Origin: Kofleriaceae bacterium
GTDB lineage: Bacteria; Myxococcota_A; Polyangia; Haliangiales; Haliangiaceae
Assembly (NCBI GenBank): GCA_025357755.1
Contig: JANXOP010000163.1
Coordinates: 1 to 64,000, forward strand
DNA length: 64,000 nt
Direction: 5' to 3'
Made by a program: the position numbers and the translations under genes. Every line of letters begins with the position of its first letter. Position 1 is the first letter of the stretch. The notes below the pieces were generated by a model. It was not told the DNA's origin. It saw only the letters and a program-made list of their open reading frames with translations, and searched no databases. Of this stretch, positions 43,862 to 50,348 are shown one piece after another.

Positions 43862-45298
43862 GTGGTGGGCGACGCTGGGTATCGAGCGATGTTCGAGGTG
43901 AACACCGCGATCAAGCTCTTAATCGATCCGGAGTCCGGTGCGATCGTCGACGCGAATCCCGCGGCGGCCGCGTTCTACGGCTGGCCCGTCGATCAGCTGC
44001 GCGGGATGCCAATCTCGCAGCTCAATCAGCTGGCGAGCGACGAGCTTCGCCACCAGCTCCATCAAGCCGCGACGACGACCGCGGCGCCGGCGCTGCACTT
44101 CAAGCATCGCCTCGCGGATGGATCGGTGCGCGATGTCGAGGTCCACAGTGGCCCGATCGTGCTCGAGGGTCGCACGCTGCTGTTCTCGATCATCCACGAC
44201 ATCAGCGAGCGCATCGTGCTCGAAGAGAGGCTGCGGCGCACCCAGCGCCTCGATGCGATCGGGCGACTCGCCGCTGGCGTCGCGCACGACTTCAACAACT
44301 TGCTCGCGGTCTCGCTCGCCTCGGTCGAGCTCGCCGAACGCAAGCTCGGCCCCGATCATCCCGCGCTCGTCCACCTCGACGATGTCAAGCGCACGGTGCG
44401 GCACGGCGCCGAGCTCACGCAACAGATGCTCGTGTTCGCTCGTCAAGGCGACCTCGAGCCGACCCGCGTCGAGATTCGCACCTTGATCGCGCAGACCGCG
44501 GAGCTGTTGCGCTCGGTGCTCGGCGACAAGATCTCGGTCACGACAGAGCTGGCCCCGACGCTGCCGGCGGTACGCATCGATCCGGGCAAGCTCGAGCTCG
44601 CCTTCATCAACATCGCGCTCAACGCGCGCGACGCGATGGCGAAGGGTGGGCGATTCACGATCTACGCGAAGCTCGTCGACGACGGTAGGATCTGCATCAC
44701 GCTCGAAGACACCGGCTGCGGCATGGATTCGCGGACCCGGACGCGCGCGTTCGAGCCGTTCTTCACGACCAAGAACCTCGCGGGCAATTCCGGGCTCGGT
44801 CTCGCGGCGGTGTACGGCCTGATCAAGCAATCCGGTGGCGACGTCACGCTCGAGAGCACGGTCGGGGTGGGCACGCTCGTCCACATCACGCTGCCGCCGC
44901 ACGAGCGCTTCACGCCGGTCTCGATGACCGTACCGTCAGCGCCGCGCGTGATCATGCTCGTCGACGATCGCGACGACGTGCGCCGTGCGCTGGCGATGGC
45001 GCTCGAGGATGCCGGCTTGATCGTGCACACCGCGGGGAGTGCCGTGGAAGCGATCGCTGCGCTCGTCGAGCTGCGCGGTTCCCTCGATGCGGTGATCTCG
45101 GATGTCGCGATGCCGGAGCGCTCCGGTGTCGAGCTCGCCGGAGATATCCGGACGCGCTGGCCCGGGCTCCCGGTGATCTTGATGTCGGGCCATCGCTACG
45201 CACCGACGACCGCGGCGATCTCGGGCTGGCTCGCGAAGCCGTTCTCGATCGAGGAGGTGCTCGTGATGCTCGAGCGCGTCAGCCGCAAGCAGCGTTAG
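43862..45298 (+). CDS. Hybrid sensor kinase: PAS, histidine kinase, receiver
   Basis: This 478-residue soluble protein has one PAS domain (about 8-120) and HisKA with [12 protein letters not shown] (phospho-His near 140). The HATPase follows with NIALNARDAM, DTGCGMD and GNSGLGLA, then a receiver with Asp in VISDVAMPE and the conserved Lys in LAKPFS. The layout matches the kinase at 17755 minus two PAS domains. It has no DNA-binding output, so a separate regulator must receive the signal. It is divergent from peptide P1 with 166 bases between, making it a candidate regulator of that peptide (inference). Confidence 0.9.
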   Translation: MVGDAGYRAMFEVNTAIKLLIDPESGAIVDANPAAAAFYGWPVDQLRGMPISQLNQLASDELRHQLHQAATTTAAPALHFKHRLADGSVRDVEVHSGPIVLEGRTLLFSIIHDISERIVLEERLRRTQRLDAIGRLAAGVAHDFNNLLAVSLASVELAERKLGPDHPALVHLDDVKRTVRHGAELTQQMLVFARQGDLEPTRVEIRTLIAQTAELLRSVLGDKISVTTELAPTLPAVRIDPGKLELAFINIALNARDAMAKGGRFTIYAKLVDDGRICITLEDTGCGMDSRTRTRAFEPFFTTKNLAGNSGLGLAAVYGLIKQSGGDVTLESTVGVGTLVHITLPPHERFTPVSMTVPSAPRVIMLVDDRDDVRRALAMALEDAGLIVHTAGSAVEAIAALVELRGSLDAVISDVAMPERSGVELAGDIRTRWPGLPVILMSGHRYAPTTAAISGWLAKPFSIEEVLVMLERVSRKQR

Positions 45299-45314
45299 CC
45301 CGCGTTAGCCAGCG

Positions 45315-45785
45315 CTACACATCGACGTCGAAGCTCTGCCCGGCCGCGCCGGGCGTGGGCGGTGGCGGCGGACCCTTGCGCAGCTGCTGGAAGGTCTCCT
45401 CGAGATCTTGGGTCTCGACCTCGACCGTGAGGCCGGCGAGCGCTGACGCGGGCAGCTTCAGCGCTCCGGCGAGTGCGCGCAGGTAGTCGTCCTCGGAGAA
45501 ATCGATCTCCTCGTCCGCCTCGATCACCGCGCTGACCAGGAACAGCAGCTTCTTGCGATCGTCTTCGCTGTCGCCCGCGAACTCCGCCGCGACCTTGTTC
45601 AGATCGAACGTCTTCGGATCGAAGCCCGCGATCTCGACCTCGACTTCGGTCGGAAGCTCGCTGCAGAGGTCCTCGAGGAGCGCGCGCACTTCGTCGCGCT
45701 CTTTGTCGTGGAGCTCGTTGTCCGCGTACGCCGCGCCGAGGAGGAGTTGCGTGAGCGGGAGGATTCGATCCACGTCGATCGCCAT
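45315..45785 (-). CDS. TerB-like protein
   Basis: This 156-residue soluble helical protein has the TerB/DjlA-type pattern: YADNELHDKERDEVRALL near the N-terminus and a second copy SAVIEADEEIDFSEDDYLRAL. These resemble the acidic metal-binding turns of the tellurite-resistance TerB fold. A Pro-rich C-terminal tail follows. Function is unclear in most bacteria. Two in-frame ATGs exist (45791, 45785). TAAGAT overlaps the bases just before the first and lies six bases before the second, so I chose 45785. Confidence 0.78.
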   Translation of the reverse strand: MAIDVDRILPLTQLLLGAAYADNELHDKERDEVRALLEDLCSELPTEVEVEIAGFDPKTFDLNKVAAEFAGDSEDDRKKLLFLVSAVIEADEEIDFSEDDYLRALAGALKLPASALAGLTVEVETQDLEETFQQLRKGPPPPPTPGAAGQSFDVDV

Positions 45786-45791
45786 CGCCAT

Positions 45792-45797
45792 ATCTTA
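45792..45797 (-). promoter_or_regulatory. -10 element TAAGAT, leaderless start of TerB-like gene
   Basis: TAAGAT is followed by six bases and ATG 45785, favouring the second of two in-frame ATGs. Confidence 0.55.
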
Positions 45798-45820
45798 GAC
45801 TCCTCGCGCCACCGGAAGGG

Positions 45821-46156
45821 CTACCAGCGGCCGCGAAACGAGAAGCCGCCGTGGCCACCGCCACCGCCGTTGTAGTTCACCGTGACTTCGCTGCGGTTGC
45901 GCATCGCCATCGCCATCCCGAACATCAGCATGTTCGAGCCGCTGAACAGGCCGTTGTTGTTGCGATGGCTGAGGTCCTTGATCGAACCGGCGATGCTGTT
46001 GAGCGAGGTCTGCAGGCCGTCGCTGATGCCCGAAGAGCTCGAGCTGGTGCCGCTGGTCGGGCCGATCGGGCCAAGCGTGGGCGAGCTCGAGGTCGAGGTC
46101 GAGGTGACGGTGCCGCCGGTGACAGTTTCGAGGTCGAGGATCGAGATGTCTTGCAT
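45821..46156 (-). CDS. Double-glycine leader peptide P2 (LETVTGG leader, Met/Gly-rich core)
   Basis: This 111-residue predicted secreted peptide has a short 15-residue leader, MQDISILDLETVTGG, with Leu -7, Val -4 and GlyGly -2/-1. The core is Ser/Thr-rich, then ISDGLQTSLNSIAGSIKDL, related to the equivalent segment of P1. An Asn-rich linker, a hydrophobic Met-rich segment MLMFGMAMAM, EVTVNY and a Gly/His/Arg-rich tail ending FRGRW follow. A canonical AAGGAG ribosome site lies nine bases before the ATG. It is divergent from a small outer-membrane-type protein gene and follows the TerB-like region. Confidence 0.72.
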   Translation of the reverse strand: MQDISILDLETVTGGTVTSTSTSSSPTLGPIGPTSGTSSSSSGISDGLQTSLNSIAGSIKDLSHRNNNGLFSGSNMLMFGMAMAMRNRSEVTVNYNGGGGGHGGFSFRGRW

Positions 46157-46165
46157 GGGTGGTTG

Positions 46166-46171
46166 CTCCTT
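46166..46171 (-). promoter_or_regulatory. Ribosome-binding site AAGGAG of peptide P2
   Basis: AAGGAG with nine-base spacing to ATG 46156 is one of the few perfect Shine-Dalgarno sequences noticed in the window. Confidence 0.65.
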
Positions 46172-46314
46172 GGGAACTCCCTAGAGCAGGCCTCGTGCCA
46201 GCCCGCTTCGGGCCGTATGTCCGCGAGATCCTCGACGATCGCCGATCGGCGTCGATCGGGAACTGCTGCCCCGAAGGTGACATCCCGAATACTCGAGGAT
46301 ACGCTGGCCGCGAC

Positions 46315-46902
46315 ATGCGACTCCTCGATGTGACGTTACCCGTGGCGGTCGGCCTGATGAGCGTGATGGGTGGTGCGGCGCATGCCGAGACGTTCGGCGA
46401 GGTCCAGGCAGGCATCGCGAATCCGATCGGCAATAGTGACTGGACGAACCTGGTCTCCACGAGCTTCAAGCTCGCGGGCCGGCTCGGGTTCACGGTTCCG
46501 CAAGGCATCGGCGCCGCGCTCCAGCTCGACTGGACGCCGATCAACATCAACGGCAATACGTTTCCGGGTGTCGACGTCTCGGCGTACCGGATCCGGCTGC
46601 TCCCGAACTTCGTCTATCACCATCCGATCGCGCCGAAGGTCAGCCTCAGCGCGCGCGTCGGGGTCGGCATCGACTACGTCCACGAGTCGGTCACCGCCCT
46701 CAACACGACCTCGACCACGAGCGATACCGCGTTCGCGTTCGAGCTCGGTGGCGGCCTCTGGTACGACCTGGGCTCGGCCGAGATCGGTGGCGAGCTCGCA
46801 CTCCCGATCAGCTCGCACTCCGACAAGAACGGCGCGCACTACTCGAGCTACGACATCGACATCCTGATCGGTCTGCGCTTCACGGCTGACCGCGGGCGCT
46901 AG
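46315..46902 (+). CDS. Exported outer-membrane beta-barrel-like protein
   Basis: This 195-residue protein has a signal peptide ending GGAAHA. Alternating amphipathic strands with Gly and aromatic residues follow (FGEVQAGIANPIG, LSARVGVGIDYVHES, ELGGGLWYDLG), ending in DILIGLRFTAD. This is the layout of small OmpW/OmpA-type barrels. TACGCT lies nine bases before ATG 46315. It is divergent from double-glycine peptide P2, and its stop overlaps the convergent class V aminotransferase gene. Confidence 0.75.
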   Translation: MRLLDVTLPVAVGLMSVMGGAAHAETFGEVQAGIANPIGNSDWTNLVSTSFKLAGRLGFTVPQGIGAALQLDWTPININGNTFPGVDVSAYRIRLLPNFVYHHPIAPKVSLSARVGVGIDYVHESVTALNTTSTTSDTAFAFELGGGLWYDLGSAEIGGELALPISSHSDKNGAHYSSYDIDILIGLRFTADRGR

Positions 46903-48638
46903 CGCCAGCTGCGCAGCGTCGTCGGCGCATCGCCGCGAATCTCCGCGAGCACCTCGCTCGGGAGTGGGAACCAGCGCAGCTCTTCGAAGTCCGCCGTCCG
47001 GACCGGATCGACGAGCTCGAGGGTCTGGAACTCGACCGTCGCCGCCGCGATGATCGCGTTCGCTTCTTCGATGTAGCCGGGCAGCGCCCACTCCGGCTCG
47101 GTCGCGTGGCGCGATCGATACTCCATCTTGCCGGTGCGATACGAGACCTCGCCGAGGCGGAGCACGTCGCTCGGGTTGTGCGCACGGTGGCGCCACTCAC
47201 CGGTGTCGGGATTGAAGTTGTAGTGCGGTAAGAGCCGCCACCCTTCGTTCGCGATCAGATGGATCGCGTCGAGCAGGAACTGGAACTGGGTCTCCGAGAG
47301 GAAGTAGTTGAAGTTGACGCGGACCCACCCGGGCTTGATGCCCTCGCAGCCGCGCACGATCTCGCGTTCGAACTCCTTACTGCGATCGAGATCGATGCCG
47401 AGCAAGCGGTGACCGTACGGCCCCGCGCAGCCGCAACCCCCCCGAGATTGGATGCCGAACAGATCGTTGAGCAGCGCGACGACGAAGTTGTGATGCAGGT
47501 AAGCGTGCTTGTGCTTGATGATGAACGACACGATCGAGAGCCGCCACGCTCCCTGGTTGCCGAGGATCTGGATGTTGGGGTTCGCCGCCCACGATCCGAT
47601 CGCGCGCTGGATGAAATCGACCTCGCGCTCGCGGATCGCCTCGGCGCCGACCGCGTCTTTCAACTGGAACACGAGGCCCGCGCGAATCGATTCGATGATC
47701 GCTGGCGTGCCGCCCTCCTCGCGCATCACCGGATCGGTGACATAGCGATGGCCCTCGGTGTTGACGTACGCGACCGTGCCGCCACCTGGCGAGCCCGGCA
47801 CCGTGTTCGTACACAGCGGGCGCTTCACGACCAGGACGCCGGGCGTCTGCGGGCCGCCGATGAACTTGTGCGGCGAGATGAACACGGCGTCCTTGTAGCT
47901 GTCGTCTGGACCATTCATCTCGATCTGGACGTACGGGCCCGCCGCGGCGTAGTCCCAGAACGAGAGCGCACCGTGCTCGTGCAACAGCTTCGAGATCGCG
48001 CGCGTATCGCTCGCGATACCGGTGACGTTCGACGCCGCCGAGAAGCTGCTGAACTTGAGCGGTCGTGCCGCGTAGCGCACGAGCTCCTTGGTCAGGTGCG
48101 CGAAATCGACGTGGCCGTCGGCGTCTTCCTGGATCACGACGACGTCCGCGATCGATTCGCGCCACGGCAGCTCGTTCGAGTGATGCTCGAAGGGGCCGAT
48201 GAACACGACGGGGCGCTGCTCGATGGGGATCACCTTGTCGAGCGAGAACCGGGCATCGAGATCCGCCGGGATCCGGAGGTTCATCACGTCGATCAGCTTG
48301 TTGATCGCGCCGGTCGCGCCCGAGCCGCAGAAGATCACGAGGTCGTCGGGCCCGCCGCCGACCGCGCGATGGATGATCGCGCGCGCGTCGTCGCGAAAGG
48401 CGGTGGTCTGCCGACCCGTGCCGCTCGTCTCCGTGTGCGTGTTCGCGTAGAGCGGCATCACCTCGGCGCGGATGAAGTCCTCGATGAACGTGATCGATCG
48501 ACCCGAGGCGGTGTAGTCCGCATACGTCACGCGGCGCGTGCCATACGGGCCCTCGAGCGCCTGGTCATCGCCGATGATCGCGCCGCGGATGGTTTCGATC
48601 AGACGTGCGCTCGCGGGATGCATGGTCGCCATCATCAT
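46899..48638 (-). CDS. Class V aminotransferase-fold, cysteine-desulfurase-like enzyme (long form)
   Basis: This 579-residue PLP enzyme has the lysine in FISPHKFIGG and cofactor contacts in FCGSGATGAINKL. The motif RGGCGCAGP lines up with the RxGxxCAxP active-site loop of SufS-type cysteine desulfurases, so the persulfide-forming Cys is present. It is longer than SufS (about 400 residues), with an extra C-terminal region after about 440 (YNFNPDTGEWRHRAHNP). No SUF genes are near. The start is uncertain: 48638, 48635, 48632 and 48623 are all in-frame ATGs, and 48755 is also possible. Confidence 0.82.
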   Translation of the reverse strand: MMMATMHPASARLIETIRGAIIGDDQALEGPYGTRRVTYADYTASGRSITFIEDFIRAEVMPLYANTHTETSGTGRQTTAFRDDARAIIHRAVGGGPDDLVIFCGSGATGAINKLIDVMNLRIPADLDARFSLDKVIPIEQRPVVFIGPFEHHSNELPWRESIADVVVIQEDADGHVDFAHLTKELVRYAARPLKFSSFSAASNVTGIASDTRAISKLLHEHGALSFWDYAAAGPYVQIEMNGPDDSYKDAVFISPHKFIGGPQTPGVLVVKRPLCTNTVPGSPGGGTVAYVNTEGHRYVTDPVMREEGGTPAIIESIRAGLVFQLKDAVGAEAIREREVDFIQRAIGSWAANPNIQILGNQGAWRLSIVSFIIKHKHAYLHHNFVVALLNDLFGIQSRGGCGCAGPYGHRLLGIDLDRSKEFEREIVRGCEGIKPGWVRVNFNYFLSETQFQFLLDAIHLIANEGWRLLPHYNFNPDTGEWRHRAHNPSDVLRLGEVSYRTGKMEYRSRHATEPEWALPGYIEEANAIIAAATVEFQTLELVDPVRTADFEELRWFPLPSEVLAEIRGDAPTTLRSWR

Positions 48639-48802
48639 GCCGTGCTCGCCGTCGGTCTTCGAGCATCGAGACGGGCGATCCTCGCGACGCTGTGCGTCGC
48701 AACTGCACAGTTCGCGCATACGGAGCCCCGATGACGATCGCCGGAACATAGTCATGCGGCTTCGCCGCCTCTGGGGCGGTGAGGCTCGCCCGGCGGCGCC
48801 CG

Positions 48803-48822
48803 CGCTTCGGCCGTGCCGAGCG
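48803..48822 (-). terminator. Hairpin just after the quinone oxidoreductase stop, possible terminator
   Basis: The arms CGCTTCGGC and GCCGAGCG pair over eight bases with one bulged T and a CGT loop, two bases beyond the stop codon of the gene at 48825. No T-run follows, so it could be a terminator of weak type or an RNA-stabilising stem. The surrounding 186-base gap holds a second small stem (48756-48768) and no gene. Confidence 0.3.
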
Positions 48823-48824
48823 GC

Positions 48825-49784
48825 CTAGCAGGTCAACACGATCTTGCCGAAGCCCTGATTGCTCGCCATGTGCTCGTGCGCCTTGCCGGCCTCGGCGAGC
48901 GGGAACACGCGATCGATCACGGGCTTGATCGTGCCGCGTGCGAGGAGCGGCACGACCTGGTCTTCGAACACGCGCATCGCCGCGATCTTCTCCTCGAGCG
49001 GGCGCGCGCGCAGCATCGTACCGGTGACCTGCACGCGCTTGCGCAAGATCGCGCCGATGTCGGTCTCGGTCTTGCCGCCCGCGAGCAGGCCCACGATCAC
49101 GATCCGGCCCTTGAGCTGGATACAGCGCAGATCCTCGGCGAAGTAGTCGCCACCGATCAGCTCGAGGATCACGGCTGGTGCCGGAATCTTGTCGGCAAAC
49201 TTGGCGTTCTCGGCGACGACGCCGACATCGAGGCCGAGCGCCTTGCAGCGGGCGATCTTGTCGGCGGTTCGTGCGGTGCCCACCACGGTGCAGCCGAGCG
49301 CGCGACCGAGCTGGATCGCGGCGGTCCCGACGCCGCTGCCGCAGCCGTTCACGAGCATCACTTCGCCGGTACGCAGGTTCGCCTGCATCATCGCGTCGTA
49401 CGCGGTGATGAAGGCCTCCGGAACCGCGGCCGCGTCCTCGAACGAGACGCCATCCGGAATCTTCGCGAGCGCGCGCTCGTGCGAGGTCACGGCCTCGGCG
49501 TAGCCGCCACCGCCGACCAGCCCGAACACCCGGTCACCGACCTTCCAGCGCTGGACGTCGGGGCCGAGCGCTTCGACCTCGCCGGAGATCTCGAGCCCCG
49601 GGATGTCGGGTGGGGCATCGAAGGGTGCCGGATAAGCACCCATCCGCTGTAGCAAATCCGCTCGATTGATCGCGGTGGCGCGGATCCGCACGCGGACCTC
49701 GCCGCGCGACGGTTCGGGACTCTGTTTCTCGACGAGAACTAGTGTGTCCGGACCGCCTGGCTTCGTGATCGAGATAGCTCGCAT
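48825..49784 (-). CDS. NAD(P)H quinone oxidoreductase (PIG3-type, MDR family)
   Basis: This 319-residue zinc-free medium-chain dehydrogenase starts MRAISITKPGGPDTL. It has the GroES-like domain (ATAINRADLLQRMGAYP, IPGLEISGEV, GDRVFGLV), the nucleotide-binding loop VNGCGSGVGTAAIQL and the terminal EHMASNQGFGKIVL typical of TP53I3/PIG3-like quinone oxidoreductases. It reduces quinones with NADPH. The ATG is 26 bases from the divergent lipoprotein ATG. Confidence 0.92.
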   Translation of the reverse strand: MRAISITKPGGPDTLVLVEKQSPEPSRGEVRVRIRATAINRADLLQRMGAYPAPFDAPPDIPGLEISGEVEALGPDVQRWKVGDRVFGLVGGGGYAEAVTSHERALAKIPDGVSFEDAAAVPEAFITAYDAMMQANLRTGEVMLVNGCGSGVGTAAIQLGRALGCTVVGTARTADKIARCKALGLDVGVVAENAKFADKIPAPAVILELIGGDYFAEDLRCIQLKGRIVIVGLLAGGKTETDIGAILRKRVQVTGTMLRARPLEEKIAAMRVFEDQVVPLLARGTIKPVIDRVFPLAEAGKAHEHMASNQGFGKIVLTC

Positions 49785-49797
49785 GATTTTGCGGGTG

Positions 49798-49803
49798 TAG
49801 CAT
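49798..49803 (+). promoter_or_regulatory. -10 element TAGCAT, leaderless start
   Basis: TAGCAT is followed by seven bases and ATG 49811, favouring this ATG over an in-frame TTG at 49805. Confidence 0.6.
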
Positions 49804-49810
49804 TTTGAAT

Positions 49811-50284
49811 ATGCGGACCGTGGCGCTGCTGCTGTTTATCGCGGCTTGCGGAGGTGAAACGCCGATGTTCGGTGGTGTCGGGCATCCCAACAATGGAGCG
49901 GTCGCGGGAGGTGCGGCTGCGGCCGCCGCCGCGCTGACGCTCGCCGATCCGCACGCCGCAGATCGCAAGCCCGAACAGAAGCAAGAAGAAGAGAAGCGAC
50001 CGGTCAAGGTGAAGGAAGAAGTGCCCGCGAGCGTCTTCGATCGGATCGATGGCTCTGCCGCGAAGACGGGAAGTGGCACCGAAGTGCCGCGCCCGCACGC
50101 GAAGCCCGCGACGCCGCCACCCGTCGCCGCAGGCTCGGGCGCCTCGCCCCCGACAAGCACGACCACGACCTCCACGACATCCGCCACAACCACCACCACA
50201 TCTCCGAAGGGCAAGTTGCCGTTGCTGCCATCACCGCACGACGCGATCGATCCGGGCCACGCAGACATGAACTCCGCGCCCTAG
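49811..50284 (+). CDS. Low-complexity lipoprotein
   Basis: This 157-residue protein has signal peptide MRTVALLLFIAAC with lipobox IAAC. The mature chain is an Ala/Gly run, a Lys/Glu-rich middle (about 55-75), and a Thr/Ser/Pro-rich end including long Thr stretches (about 115-135). It looks like a surface spacer rather than a folded domain. Divergent from the quinone oxidoreductase, it has no recognised family. Confidence 0.7.
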   Translation: MRTVALLLFIAACGGETPMFGGVGHPNNGAVAGGAAAAAAALTLADPHAADRKPEQKQEEEKRPVKVKEEVPASVFDRIDGSAAKTGSGTEVPRPHAKPATPPPVAAGSGASPPTSTTTTSTTSATTTTTSPKGKLPLLPSPHDAIDPGHADMNSAP

Positions 50285-50348
50285 CGCTCCCATTCGCTAG
50301 CCCGGTGTTGTCGCGAGGATGTTCGGGGTGCGGCGAGTGCGCTCGCGG

